From Spirodela intermedia (taxonomy: Eukaryota > Streptophyta > Magnoliopsida > Alismatales > Araceae): a stretch of 64,000 nucleotides of DNA. The notes under the pieces were generated by a model. That model ran no database searches and was not told the DNA's origin. It saw nothing but the letters and a program-made list of their open reading frames with translations. The stretch lies in the NCBI GenBank assembly GCA_902729315.2, contig LR746274.1, positions 5,297,037 to 5,361,036 of the forward strand, given 5' to 3'. Made by a program: the position numbers and the translations under genes. Numbering within the stretch: position 1 is the first letter of the stretch; each line of letters opens with the position of its first letter. Positions 1-12,500 of this stretch are shown here, one piece after another.

Positions 1-415
1 AGTCCGTACGAAGTATTCATAAGGCCGTCCCTTGAATTCCTCAGCAAACATGTCCACAATTGTCTTCCCCGCCCATCGATTTTTAACCTACACAAATTTC
101 CCGAACAAGATTAAGCAGGCGCTAGAACAACACGAGTTAATAACCTCATCAGAGAAGGCAAGAAGGAAGAGAGGATGGGGAAGGAACCTTACGTGGGAGA
201 TGAACTCGAAGTAGTACGGCCTCACAAAGCGCCTCCCTGCACCATTCCCGCCTCCGACACAAATCATTCACATGAAAACACAAGCAATGATGCCCATAGA
301 GAAGTAAGGAGGCCGATTTAGTGGCGGCTGAGATCAGGGTTTCCGATTTACCGTTGCGGCGGACGTAGTCCTTGGCCTCCGGCGGGTTCGCCGGCGTTTG
401 CCACACGATCTCCAT
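1..415 (-). CDS. RNA pseudouridine synthase 7-type protein, 5' part only
   Basis: This is the start of a RluA-family pseudouridine synthase, which converts uridine to pseudouridine in RNA. Three exons read in frame on the minus strand: 415-352, 236-193 and 87-1, with GT donors at 351 and 192 and AG acceptors before 236 and 87. The product begins MEIVWQTPANPPE, continues RPYYFEFISH, then KNRWAGKTIVD, which is the conserved N-terminal stretch of the plant PUS7-type subgroup (family recognised from memory). The catalytic domain lies beyond the left edge. I chose the ATG at 415 because the longer open frame to 469 begins with GTG and has no in-frame ATG. Junction phases agree (21 codons plus 1 nt, then 15 codons). 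Truncation is by the window, not by mutation. Confidence 0.85.
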
Positions 416-543
416 CGCCGGCGCCGCCGTGCCACCTGTTACAGCCGCCGGGAAGGAGCAGAAGCTCACGGTTAGAACGGGGGGGTAAACGGGATCCCAC
501 GTTGGCCATTCGGATCCAATCGGGCAGCCGGGTCGGATTTAAT

Positions 544-551
544 TATTTATA
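544..551 (-). promoter_or_regulatory. TATA-box candidate of the pseudouridine synthase gene
   Basis: The minus strand reads TATAAATA, about 129 nt upstream of the chosen ATG at 415. Spacing and sequence fit a plant TATA box. The flanking DNA is AT-rich, so a chance match is possible. Confidence 0.35.
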
Positions 552-827
552 TTTTACGAAAATAAATATTTCTGACAAAACCCGTAATATTATGAAAGAA
601 TTTTTGTAATAATCTAGTTACTACAAGATTTTTACGACAATTTCCACCTCCCCCAATTGAAAAACGATATAACTAATATTCTAGAGGAGCATGTCAGTAA
701 ACCTCCCCCTCTCTCTCTCTCTCTATCTATCAACAAAGCAATAGACGGTATAGGTAGAAGATTTTTTATATTTAATTCCTTATTAAGAATCCCCTCGCCT
801 CCTCCACCCCATGCAGCCATGCACGAG

Positions 828-967
828 AGAGAGAGAGAGGGGGGGGAGGGAGAGAGAGAGAGTGAATGAGTGGAGGGAGGGAGAGAGTGAGTGGAGAGAG
901 AGAGAGAGAGAGAAAGTGAGTGGGGAGAGAGGGGGAGAGGGAGTCAGTGAGGGAGAGAAAGAGAGAA

Positions 968-998
<31 letters not shown>

Positions 999-1028
999 GA
1001 GTGAGGGAGAGAAAGAGAGGGAGAAGTA
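828..1028. repeat. Imperfect GA-rich polypurine tract
   Basis: About 200 nt composed almost only of G and A on the plus strand, mostly GAGAGA with GGG and GT interruptions. It is an imperfect polypurine tract, not a pure microsatellite. Confidence 0.9.
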
Positions 1029-1367
1029 CCTATATAAGCGTTGACTTTTTTTCTTAACATACGTGTTCATGTCTAGCTGAGCGACAAATGCTCCCCTGCG
1101 AAATGGCCGCGACATCCAGGCAACCGGCCCACCGGAAGCCACGTGGCAGTTCCGACCATCCTCCGCTCTGTGCGGCGGCAACGTCCTGCCGTCGCGGGGT
1201 GATTCTCCACAGACCCCATGCAGGAAAGCGACTGGGGTCGTAGAAATACTTCCTTTCCCGTACCAAACCCCACAAAGAGCAGCAGCAACAGCAGCCACGG
1301 GCATGGCCGACAGCACCTGTCGCCCCCCAGAGGTCGACAACACCATCCGCAGGTTGATGACGAGTGC

Positions 1368-1370
<3 letters not shown>

Positions 1371-1428
<58 letters not shown>
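1371..1428. repeat. (CT)n microsatellite
   Basis: Nearly pure CT dinucleotide run of about 58 nt with a single interruption near its right end. It has no coding meaning. Confidence 0.95.
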
Positions 1429-1432
<4 letters not shown>

Positions 1433-1799
1433 CTCTGCCCTTTTCTCTGTAATTCGAAGACCAGATGCCGAAAGAGGAAAGAGTGGCTGATGGGGCGAAG
1501 AGGATGTTTACTCCGCCGGAAGGTTAACAAAGGCAGAAGAAGAAGCAGAAGAAGAAGAAGAAGAAGAAGAGGAAGACTACTGCTACTATTACTAGTGCTA
1601 CTACTACCCATCCCTCCACGGTAGCAGAGGATGAAGAAGCACAGAGAAGTAGGAAAGGGGGGGGGAGGACGCTTGGAGAAGGAGGGCCTTTGCCTGCTCC
1701 TCCAAGGGATCCTCCCCGAGCTCTTCTCAGACTCTTGGGGAAACTTATAAAAACCTAGAAACCTTGAAGAAGAGGAAGAAGAAAAAGGAAGGTGGTCGT

Positions 1800-3185
1800 T
1801 CAGGGGAATTTTGGGGGGGTGCAGGAGACGGAGGAGACGGAGAGGCGGTAGGGATAGGTGTTGGCGTACTGGAAGGAGACGGCGCCGCCGGCGGGGATGG
1901 GGCGGCCGTCGTTGACCAGGCAGTCATCGAAGCCGAGCCGCCGGAAGACCTTTGGGTTGACCAGGCGGGCGGAGCTGAACCACCCGCAGCGTAGGTGGAC
2001 GGCGGCGATCCCACCGCCGGCGCCACCGCATCCCTGGCCCAAGCAGGTGTTGAGCACCTGCACCGTGTAGGTTGGAATCCCGTTGATCAGCGGCGCCGTC
2101 GGCGCCTGGTACACCACGATGTAGTCCTTGCTGCACTCTCCGTCGCCCATTCTATCTGGGTCCACCGCCATCTCCCGCCCTTCTCCGCCGCCAGCCTCCT
2201 GGCCTGGACCAAAACGAGGATTAATTCCCTCACATCTGGAAAAGAAGTCGAAGGCGATGGAGGACTAATGCAACTGATTTCTCGTCCTCTGAGAAGTCGA
2301 ATCTCCTGCAAAAAAAAAAAACTGAAACGATCGAGATCTGCGTTCTGGTACGATTCCAGGACATCCGGTTTGGTACAGGCGAGGATCCACGATAGTTAAT
2401 CAATGCTTGGACCAACCATGTGTGCTTTAGCTCGTAATTAATGAGTCGCATCGAGAGCGGCCCGCACGTGATGTGATATGCGGCTTTCTGGCTCAGAGGA
2501 CGAGCAGATGGCGTCGAGGCGGCAAATGATTGATCAGAGGGACAGGAGAACAAGGAAGGAGGAGAATACGGACGAAGAAAAGGTCGAAGAGGAATGGTGA
2601 CCGGAAGAGAGGACATTCTAATGGTGATGGAGAAGGTACCACGCCGCTGCTGTTGAAGGAGATTCCGGTCGCGACGGACTGAGGCGAAGTGGATGTCCTC
2701 GCGGAAGCCAACCGGTCTCGTTGTGGAGACTCCCCCTCGAGTTTCTAGGCGCTCCGATCCTGCGGTACACGGTTTCATGCCGATCACTCCTGGTTCTCTC
2801 TCCCTTCCCCATGAATAAGAAACACACTCGAACAGCAAGCACACACAAGTACATGCAACTCGAAGAGCATCATTCATCTTCTCCACAAAGAGGGAGATCA
2901 GTACGGCGAAACCTCCATTGAAAGCTCAGAAATCGGATGAAGAAGAAAACAACCGGCGACGCGCAGTGTTCAGATCATATGCATCTATCATGAGAACAGG
3001 AGACCTTCGAGGACCAAAAGCGAGGAAACAAGATGACGCGGGATGGGAAGATTCGCGACTGCGGCGGCGGCACAAGCAGGTTTCACGAGCAAACCGTGTG
3101 ATGCGACGACGAAGATGGCTGGCGTCACCGAGAGAGCCGCAAAGGAGAGAGAAACCAGCAGCGAGAAGGATGCCGCCATGGCCAT
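1800..3185 (-). CDS. TPD1-like secreted cysteine-rich protein (exon model incomplete)
   Basis: TPD1/TDL1A proteins are small secreted ligands that act with the EMS1/MSP1 receptor kinase to specify tapetal cells in anthers (established for the family). The C-terminal exon, about 2171-1800, is clear: CSKDYIVVYQ, GIPTYTVQVLNTC, RCGWFSSARLVNPKVF, DDCLVNDGRP and VSFQYANTYPY, with six cysteines, ending PPKFP-stop. It carries the whole TPD1 domain. The likely first exon begins with the ATG at 3185 and encodes a hydrophobic signal peptide (MAMAASFSLLVSLSFAALSV). The donor after it and the acceptor before the conserved exon cannot be fixed. A small middle exon may exist. An alternative is a protein starting at the ATG at 2171 without a signal peptide, which would be odd for this family. 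The feature span is therefore gene-like, not an exact CDS. Confidence 0.75.
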
Positions 3186-3340
3186 CAGCCAAACCAGCCA
3201 AACTCTCCAAAGAAGTGTTGGAGAAGCTCTTCTCTCTCTCTCTCTCTATCTGTTCTCTCTTCCCACTCTGGTCCACACGGGCTTGAAATGTCTGCAACTC
3301 CACGAGCAGTGAGGAGGGAGGGAGGGAGAGCACTCAGTCG

Positions 3341-3348
3341 CTTATAAT
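3341..3348 (-). promoter_or_regulatory. TATA-like element upstream of the TPD1-like gene
   Basis: ATTATAAG on the minus strand, about 160 nt upstream of the proposed start at 3185. Between the two lie a GA/CT tract and a GGGA-rich stretch, a layout seen in several leaders in this window. Weak match. Confidence 0.3.
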
Positions 3349-3600
3349 GCAAGTTCCAACGCACAGAGGCGAAAAAGCGGAAGGGAAAAAAAATTGATTG
3401 ACACGTGGCATTATGAAACGTGTTCTCATACCATTGGATGAAATTAAATGCTCTGATTCGCGATCAATAGCGACGTGTATCTTCTTCCCTACATGGATCT
3501 ACAGACGATCCTGGTTTATTACTCGACGGAAATCGGGTGGGGAATATATATCTCGAACATTCCTCGGCCCGGGGCAGATATGGCGGAAGCAAAGATTGAA

Positions 3601-3605
<5 letters not shown>

Positions 3606-3648
<43 letters not shown>
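3606..3648. repeat. (GA)n microsatellite
   Basis: Pure GA run of about 43 nt, upstream of the TPD1-like gene. Confidence 0.95.
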
Positions 3649-3649
<1 letters not shown>

Positions 3650-3756
3650 CTACCCCAGATCTCGGCCACCCCGCCGCTTCCTTCCATATCTCCGACCGAG
3701 TCGAAGCAGCAGCAGAGGCAGAATGAGAAGACGTCCTTTCCTTTCCAAGGTATGCC

Positions 3757-3812
<56 letters not shown>
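3757..3812. repeat. (CT)n microsatellite
   Basis: CT run of about 55 nt with one TTT interruption near its left end. It lies roughly 110 nt from the GA tract at 3606 and is complementary to it, so the two form a potential inverted repeat. Confidence 0.95.
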
Positions 3813-3815
<3 letters not shown>

Positions 3816-6800
3816 TTTGCTTCCGCCATTTCCTCCTTCCTGTCGATCTGTTTTCCGAAACTCTGAGAGAGAGAGGGAGGGAGGGAGAGAGAGACATGCC
3901 TGAGCTTCTGTTTATAGAAACCGGTCCAAAACCTTAGCCGGCGGTGAGGAAGGGGACCGGTGAAGGACGAAGTCACGGTCAGGTACGCCGGCGCACGAGG
4001 TCATGTCGCCGACGCCTCGAGATCGCGCGCGTGGGGAAGGAGGATGACGATCTCGCCGGCGATGGCGCTGTCGCCGGGGCTTCCATAACAGGAAACCGGC
4101 AGGGGCCCCGTGGGGCGGCAAATTGGCCCCTACAAGAGGTACGTTCGCCGCTTCCCGTACTTCCTCGCCGGCTATGGCCGGTGGGGGGGGCGGAAAGGGG
4201 GGGGTTTCGCGGGAAGAATAGCGTTCGGTTCGAATGAAATCCGTTAAGCTCCGACCTGACCCGTTAACTGAATATTTTCTAGGATCTGCCCAGCCTCTAC
4301 GTAAGGTTAATTGGCTTTAGGTCTCAAGAAACCACCGGCATTGGGTATAACCCCGGTATCATTTCATTTGCTGATGTAGGTCATTGTAAGGTACCTTTAG
4401 GATATGAATCTGTCCCTTCGGTTGTACCATGATAAACTTTTTTAATCACTAGTAATTTATGATTAAATTAGAGAAAGTTATATAAATTATTTTTGAAGGA
4501 AATTAGAGTGGCCCCCCCATTGTCTTATGCTGCCTATCTCCCCCTATCCTTGTCAATCTTAAATACTTTATCGATCATTAATTAAAAATTTTACTCACTA
4601 TATTTTTAAGGGTATAATTAAATGGATAAATCATAATTTTCTAATCACTGAATTTTACAATAGAAAATTTACTATGCATCTAAAACTACAGTATGCATCA
4701 AATTTTGAATGTGTTGATTTGTCATGAATTAAATTTCTTAATCACTAGCCCAATTCACATCCCTCTATCATACCTCTCCAAGTTGAAGAGTCATAGGACA
4801 ACTTATGTAATATAGAGAGGGCACGAACATGCTCGGTAATATTTGATACTGAATAATGACATCTAATCTAATTCATCATAGTTTGCAATGTCTGAGTGAG
4901 ACGAGTGATATGTTTCTACAGTGTTTAGAGTTTTAGTGAATTCAATATAGATAGGTAATCTATTTAGATCATTGATTGTGACATCAACATGAATAATCTA
5001 ATCAAGTGAATTAGATTAATTGTTGAAATTTATTGTGATTTAAGAATCTCTTGTAGTAGTTAAAAATTGATAGCAAGCATACAAGTAAGATACATACATA
5101 ATTTCTAAAGTGGTATAGCCTCACACTTACATCTAGTATTCAAAGAGCTCTCACTTTGTGGATTTCAGTAATCATTCTTGAAGATTACAAGTACGTGCTA
5201 ACAAACCTAGGGGTTGAATAGTCATTGACACTCTCAATTAGAGTGTCTTAAGGCAATATCGCCTAACTAAGTTATTGGCTTGAATAAATATACAGTCCAC
5301 TATGCCACTATTACTCCACCAAATTCTCTAATTCTAGCCAACTGAACAACTCAAGTGCTATCAAACCCAAGTGCAAATGTATTTCAATCCAACATACCAG
5401 GCATGTGTTATAGAAACAAATCACTTATTTCACAACAATTGGATTATGAATCTTAGTTATAAATATTACACTCATGTGAATTAGATGTCATGGATTAGTA
5501 TAAAATATGATTAAGTTCGTTTTTGGTCCCCCTCTAAACTACACTAGCTATCCTAGGGTCATACATGTCCCCCTTTTATGCCCCTCCAAGATGAAGAACC
5601 ATAAGACAACTAATGTAATATAGATGGGACTGAATAGACTAAATTGAGATTACTATTAATTGATCATCCTCAATTCTTTTCATAGAAAATTTGAGAATTA
5701 AACTTCTTAATAATGCCACTTATAATAATTGGTCCAATTTTAGATTGTATCTTACTTAGCAGCAGAATTGAATGAACATAATTTACCAAGACTTGTATAT
5801 TCTAGTTTGGAAAGAATTAGACAATGTAATATAATTGTGTTAGTTAGATTGTTTTTCTAATTTACTACTGCGCAAAGGACTACTTTATAGTAGTTGGACT
5901 CTCAACTTACACCCACTATCTAAGGAGATGATCTTTTGGGTTTCTATTTGTCTTCTATGAATATTACTTCACCCTATAAGCCCAATAATCTGTTGGGCTA
6001 TCAGTTGTTTTAGTGCTTCATGAACTAACATTTGGATTGATTTTGTAGAATCAATATGTACTTGGTTTTACTAACTTCATCCTACCAAATATATTATCAA
6101 AGGACATTTTCTCCTCCACTAGCTTTGTTAGTCATGACCCACCAATATCTCATGACACTTTCAAACTGTGACATTTATGAGTTTTGGACTGTAAAACAAC
6201 TCAAGGTGTGATCAAACTTGAGTGGTATTGTACTTCAATGTTTAAGTCCATGGTAGTGTTGATTAGTGTGCTTTCTAATTTATAAAGATACATAATAAAT
6301 GTCTGTAATATTACCAAATTGATTGCATAATCTAGAAAGTACATTGATATCGTTCCAACAAGCATTATTTATTTATTTAGTTGACTAGATCTCCTCTTTA
6401 TTTGCTTTTGTTGTTCTAGATCTACTCATTGACCTCTTTGAAAGAGTTAAACTGATTTTCTTCTCCTTTTGAAATGAATTGAATGTGGGCTTATATGAAT
6501 GGAACGATGACTCCCTCTCTTCTTTATTCAATTTGAGGTAAAGTTTCCCATGGTGAAGTGAGTTTTAGGGCATCTAATAGTTGTTCTCAATGGTTAATAA
6601 CTATTAGAAATTGGACTATTCTCATATCAATGCCTAAACTTTACTTTATGATATACTTTTTGATCTTGGAAAATTTATGTCAATATTGATTTTTTTAATT
6701 TATCTGCATTTTTTGTTGATCATATCTTTATTTGAAATATCTTTTCATTGAGTTGCATGCTTATATTAGTGACAGAAATTTAAGTCTAAAAATAAGAAAC

Positions 6801-8260
6801 ATTACAACTAGTGTGAGTAGACATTCTTAAATGGTGATTAAAACTTCTAATCTCTACATTAAAATAAACTTTGTAGTGTAGTGATTAAAACATTTAATAT
6901 GTGTTCAATGTCATTTAGAGTTAGTTCAATTCTAATCAATCAAACTTTTACATTTTGTTGTAATCAAATCAACATTCCAACATAAATATCACTAGTCTAT
7001 CTGCCCTTATACCCTCTTATATTGTCTTCTTTTAAGAAAAATGAAAATAATTATCCAACATTAATATAATATTTTGACAAATAATCTTGTTTATCAACTC
7101 AAACGATGAATTCTTCATTGCAAGGTACTTTATAAGAATAATCGATGGCTTATCCCTTATTCAATGGTTTGAAAGGACCTAGAGATAATTAATCATATTA
7201 AACCCTTTCTTAGTCTTAAACTCTTTGTATTTTCTAATCCTCAAGCTTAACCTAGATTTCAATCTAATGTAATAAGTAACTCCAATATTAACATGAGGAG
7301 CAATGCTATAGTAATGGAGAAGAGGAATGAGCATGAGATGAAATTGATTATAGTAAGATTGAGATGTTGGTTGAATTTATTACTATGTCTAAATATAGAT
7401 TTAACGATTTAGTTTTGAGATTTTAATTTAATTAGATTTTGAGTTGGGACAAGCATATTCAATAGCTGTAATGTATATTTTGGTTTTAACTTATGTAAGC
7501 ATCTAGTTATAATTAAATTGCACATAGCTAATAAATGTTAATGCTTGTGATTTGTATCTTTTACTGCCGTTTTCACTCAATTTTTCTTTAGACAATTCCT
7601 CTAACTTTGAGCATGTGATGTATGCCTCCATGCTATCTCAAAAGTGACAACTTATCTCAACAATATTTAATCCCTTTCCATAAACATATATCAAAAAATA
7701 AATTATAGATATATAAAATATTTTAGACCCATTTACTCTAAAATAAAATATTAATGCCAATTAAAAAATTGAACGATTACTACTACCATAGTTCTTGATA
7801 GATCATGAGCTCGTATTGTTGTCATCAACACATTGAACATAAATAATGGCCCTCCATTCTTTGATAACTCTTCACACGATTTTTCTCCCGCCCTTTTTTC
7901 CATCACTCTCCGATCTTCAGTGATTAATGTAAGATATATACTCTTTTTTTTGAAAAAAGAAATAAGATGTTGATTTCTTCCAAGATTTTTTTTTAATTTT
8001 TTTTTGAAGTGGGACTCGGTTACAACCAGACTCTTACTAGCCCACTCGTAGGAGTTTCTACTAGTACCCTGAACCGAGGTCAACATTATTTTTTGATCTA
8101 ATTCTTTTGTTTAACTTGACCAAGTTCATGAGCTCAACTCCGATTTTCGATTAAAAAAAAAGAGAAAATAGTGGCATTTGAATAACTGTTTACAAAATTG
8201 TGAAACCCCCCCCGGAGGGCGCCTTTACCTCGTGGGGTCCACCCTCAGCTTTACTCTCCT

Positions 8261-9493
8261 TCATCTCCTGTCCTTGGACAGCTTCTCTAGCAGCTCATTA
8301 ATGGTGGTAGAAGCATCCTTGAGCATCTTTCTCAGCTTCTCCTCCTCTCTCTCCCTCCGAATCCGCTCCTCGGAGAACAAATCGATGAGGGCCTCCTGCT
8401 CTTCAGTTGCCTGCTCCAGCTTTCTCTCCACTTCTCCTAGCTGCAAGTTCATGTCAACCCAGTGTGCATGACCAAGCCTGACAACTAGATAGACCGATAG
8501 GATTTCCACAACGGAGATCAGGACAGGAGCTCTTACCCTGGCGGCTAATGCTTTCCCACGGTCCTCCGATTTCCTTAGACTAGAGAGCCAAGGTCATGGT
8601 TAGCCTTCCATTCCTCTGATGATATAGCAAACAGTGTAAATGAGCAGACTAGTACCTGTCTTGCAGCCGGAGGATTTCACTCCTCAGCTGTTCTTGGTTA
8701 GAACAACGGGAGATATGGCGGCCTTGTTTATAGTTGCTACCCCCCGCTTCCTGCATCAAAAGGCAGAGTTTGATGAAGGAGCAGGCCAAGATTTTGTTGC
8801 CTTGAAATCACACTGATAAGGAAGGAACTTCTTTGAGGACCTCTGGTTCTGACTTGATGGCGATTTGGCTGGGCTGCCCTCTTGGACGAGAAGCCGTAGA
8901 GGGGCTGGAACTGGCGGCGTTTTCGGATTCGTCATGCCTCTGATTGCCCACCATGCACAGTCCTTGGTTGCTCTGGTTTTCCCTTCTAGGAGTAGAATCC
9001 CCGTTGAAGCATCTCCCGTCCTCCTCTCTGCTCGATTCCATCAGGGACAGGGAGCTCCTCTCCTTCTTAGAATGCCCAGATGGCGGGCTTGGGAGTTCTT
9101 CTGCTACTGGCCCTGTGGGAAGATCTCATCAATCTTACACAGCAAAAAATAAAAAAAATCCAAGAACATGACGAAATGGAGAGACTATGCCTTTGATTGG
9201 CCGACCCCTGGGGCGGCTCTTCTTGTTCGGATCATAACCGACCAAATGGCTGCTCTTCCCCCTGATGGGTCACGAGAACGGATTAGATGGCATTATATCA
9301 CATGAGATGGTCGACGGGAGGAGAAGTGACTAACCAGTAGGCCTTTTGCATCTGAACCAGCCGGGCCTCAAGTCTAGCCAGCACTATGGTTCTCTCAAAA
9401 TCCTGCTTATCATGCGCCGGCTCAACAAAGTTCGCCTCCAGCACCCCTACCACGCGGAAAACCCACCCCCAAGAATGAGAACCAATCAAATCA

Positions 9494-9526
<33 letters not shown>

Positions 9527-12500
9527 AGGTAGAGGTAGAGGTAGAGGTAGAATACCAATGACTCCTCGCCCGCCGCTGCCGGAGGCATTCCAGACCCTCC
9601 AGAAAGGCTGAGAGAGGAGAACACAAGCCATGACTACAGTGAGGTGAGAGATCTCATTGGGAGAGTGAGCTTAGTGGGCCCAAAGAAGGGTGTCAAACCT
9701 TTATGAGCCGGTTCTTGTGGTAGACATTGAAGCCCTGGACATCAACATGGTCTTTTGCGTCTTTCACGAAGCCGACGGTCACCTCGGCGACCATCTGGAG
9801 GGGGACGGAAGGTAACAGAATCATAGGTCATCACAGTTGAGGAGCAGAATCGAACATGAGAGGAAGGAGGGATGATTTTACATTCGGATCCCTGGGGACG
9901 CCGTCGCTGGTGTTATGGGGCTTGTAGGTGACCTCCTGCTTGAACATCATATCATCTATTATGCTGTGGTGGATGATTTCTTTCCCACGAAGAATCATTC
10001 TGAAGCCCTCTGGAAGCCTGAGGTAAAGGATTGAAGCGTAGCTCTGCACAGCCAGAGGGCAGGTCGAATAGCTCAGAATGTAGTAATTTAATGGGTAAAG
10101 ATAATCTGAATCGGAGATTTTGCAATATTTGAATCGGAGATTACACCATTTTCAATGATCATGTGGTCTGACATCGCATTAGATTTGCGTCTTTTGATGG
10201 AAATTAATGAGACAGAATGTATGGGATAAAAGTAGATGAGTTGGGCAGGTTTGTTCTGTTTTTATATATATATATATATACAAAAAGCATGAATAAACCA
10301 GGTTGCCCATCTGGATTTATCATAGGAATAGTTAGCCACAATTATAGTAATTGATGATTTTTGCAAATCAAGATCCCACTGGTAGATCCTAATATACATT
10401 AAGAGAAATAAGATAGAGTAAAAGATGGAGAATGAACTAGAAGTGAGGTGGATGGAAGAAATGTTCTTATGAAGTTACATGAAACATACCCTTAGTGAGT
10501 GCCGATATGTGAGGAAATGCCAGGAATTTGGGAATTTCTTCGCCATTTCGATCTTCTTCTCGTCCCGGTTGACTCCTCTTATTTGTATATCCTGTTGATT
10601 TATTATTTATGGGAAAATATCATGAGATTCTAGCCGATCATGTGCACTCAAAGTAATGATGCTGCTCGAGACCAAGAGGACTCACATCCTTTTCAGCACC
10701 GAAGTCAAGTTCCAGCTGTCCTTGATCGTCTTCCCAAAGATTGAATATGACCACGCGAGTACCATGATCGGCCATTGAATCAAACTACAAATGACCAAAA
10801 AAGGATATAGTAAAAGTCAACGCCTCACCCCAAGGGCCATGAAAAATGTGACCACAAAACTTGGACTCATTAGATGAATGACCCTTTCAATATCTGAAGC
10901 ATGCTCCAAAGTTTACTCCACATTATTTCAATATAATACCAGATCATATCATCCTTTCAAAGCAATGATATACTTGGATGCGACCTCCCAACCTTGATGC
11001 AACTTGCTTAATTAATAGGGTGGTGATTTGGCGGCATAGAGATATATAGATCGTTGACTTGCTCTAGACTGCCAGGCTAGCACATTATTGATCTTGATCA
11101 ATCCGAGAGTTCCTATGCACCTTTTCATGCATGTTGTGTATGTAATATATTTATAGTTGACGGAAAAGATTGAACTGGATCAATAAAAGAAGTAGCATCA
11201 AAAGGGGCAAGTGACACATTGAGCGGACAAGCCATTGAGAGTCAGTCACCTGGTAAAGAAGATCATCTTCACTCGAATAAGGAGACCACTGTAGGATGGT
11301 TTCTAGGTTCCTATTCCAATCAGCCTCCGATGATCTCGCCGCCTTCTTCCATTTCATTCCTCCTCCCACGTAGTCGAGCTTTCAAGTGAATGTCAACGAT
11401 ACATCATATATATTAGATGCTGGATAGTCAACGTAAAATATAACCCCACTAGATTAATGCACTGAGAAAAAAGAAAGAAAGAAAGAAAGAACTGTTGGAC
11501 TGAGAAGAAGATGTGCTTGATTGACTGACTTTGTCTAGACCACAGATCAGCCAGATGGGCTAAATCAGCTCTTGGATAATATTTGATCTACCATCTATGT
11601 TTGCTAGGAGTATACGAAAAAATGATTGTACGAGTCGAGCACACGAGTTCATGTCAACCACGGCACTCTAGCCCAATGGTAAGCACAATTTATCAAGATG
11701 CTTTCAGGATTTACCATGGGAACAACAATATCTTCTTGTCCGGTGGTCCTTAGAAATGTGTACGACAACATTCCGATGCTCTGGGTGGAGCTGCAAACCA
11801 TTTCCCAAAGATTATGTAGCAGAAAAAAGATATTTAAAATAAAAAGCTGAAGTGAATTTAAAAATTAAGCAGAAAATGAGTAGTTCTGTTTTACATAAAA
11901 GCATGCAACATAAGACAGAATCAATGGATATTCGCATCAAAGGGATCAGGCTTAGTCAACTTCTGATAGAACCAGATCCGCTCGGCTTCTGAGCATGGTT
12001 CAGTAGTCAACGCAAATTAGTCAAAGCCCAATCTATTGAGAAACCTGGTACCCTTTCTGCTCTAGTGAGTGTCACTAGTATACAGCTTTTCAAAGAAACT
12101 GTCTTTTTTAAGCCCAGTGCGACAAAGAAAATATTTTTCAATAAATGAATAGCTCATTCTCAGTCGTTTGAGATAACCGTAAAATTGACATAAACAGGCC
12201 CTGAGAGACGACTTTTCCCTACCAAAAATAGGTAACACCGACCGCAGAAAAGAAGATACTGCCTTGATGAGATGTAAGCGATAAAACTAGAAAAGGATGA
12301 AAATTAGAGCAGTCTCCATAAAGAATCAGTCTAAAACCTGGCTGGCTCCTTTGTGGGGTAGACTAGAAGCTAGAGACCTCTGCACCCTTTCTGATGAGTC
12401 ACTAAAACCTTTCAAGATGCCATATGTAAAGATTCATGAATCTGAAATTTCAAACTTCGAAAATTAAATCTATTTTTTTAACAAAAAAATGGTGCCATAA

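Larger units (their letters stand above)
416..1799. other. Intergenic region with purine-rich microsatellites
   Basis: It lies between the pseudouridine synthase start and the 3' end of the TPD1-like gene. It holds a GA-rich stretch (828-1028), a CT microsatellite (1371-1428) and a GC-rich segment (1060-1640) with open frames on both strands. None of those frames resembles a known family, and most of their length is (SL)n or (RE)n translated from the repeats. I see no gene here. Confidence 0.6.
3186..8260. other. Long intergenic region between the TPD1-like and MORC genes
   Basis: The first kilobase holds TPD1 upstream sequence with two microsatellites, (GA)n at 3606-3648 and (CT)n at 3757-3812. 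From about 4300 to 8170 the DNA is AT-rich with no open frame of note. A pair of diverged direct repeats lies at 4761-4820 and 5571-5629. The last 80 nt before 8261 are the 3' flank of the MORC gene. No gene is recognised. Confidence 0.6.

Noticed and set aside
149-469. 106-codon frame starting at 469 as the pseudouridine synthase start
   Set aside because: It begins with GTG and reads through the exon 1 donor into the intron. The conserved protein starts at the ATG at 415.
783-1611. Long minus-strand frames rich in SLSLS or RERER between 783 and 1611
   Set aside because: They are translations of GA/CT microsatellites plus GC-rich flanks, with no family resemblance.
2230-2886. 218-codon minus-strand frame within the TPD1-like gene
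   Set aside because: Mixed composition and no domain. It overlaps the presumed intron and is most likely chance.
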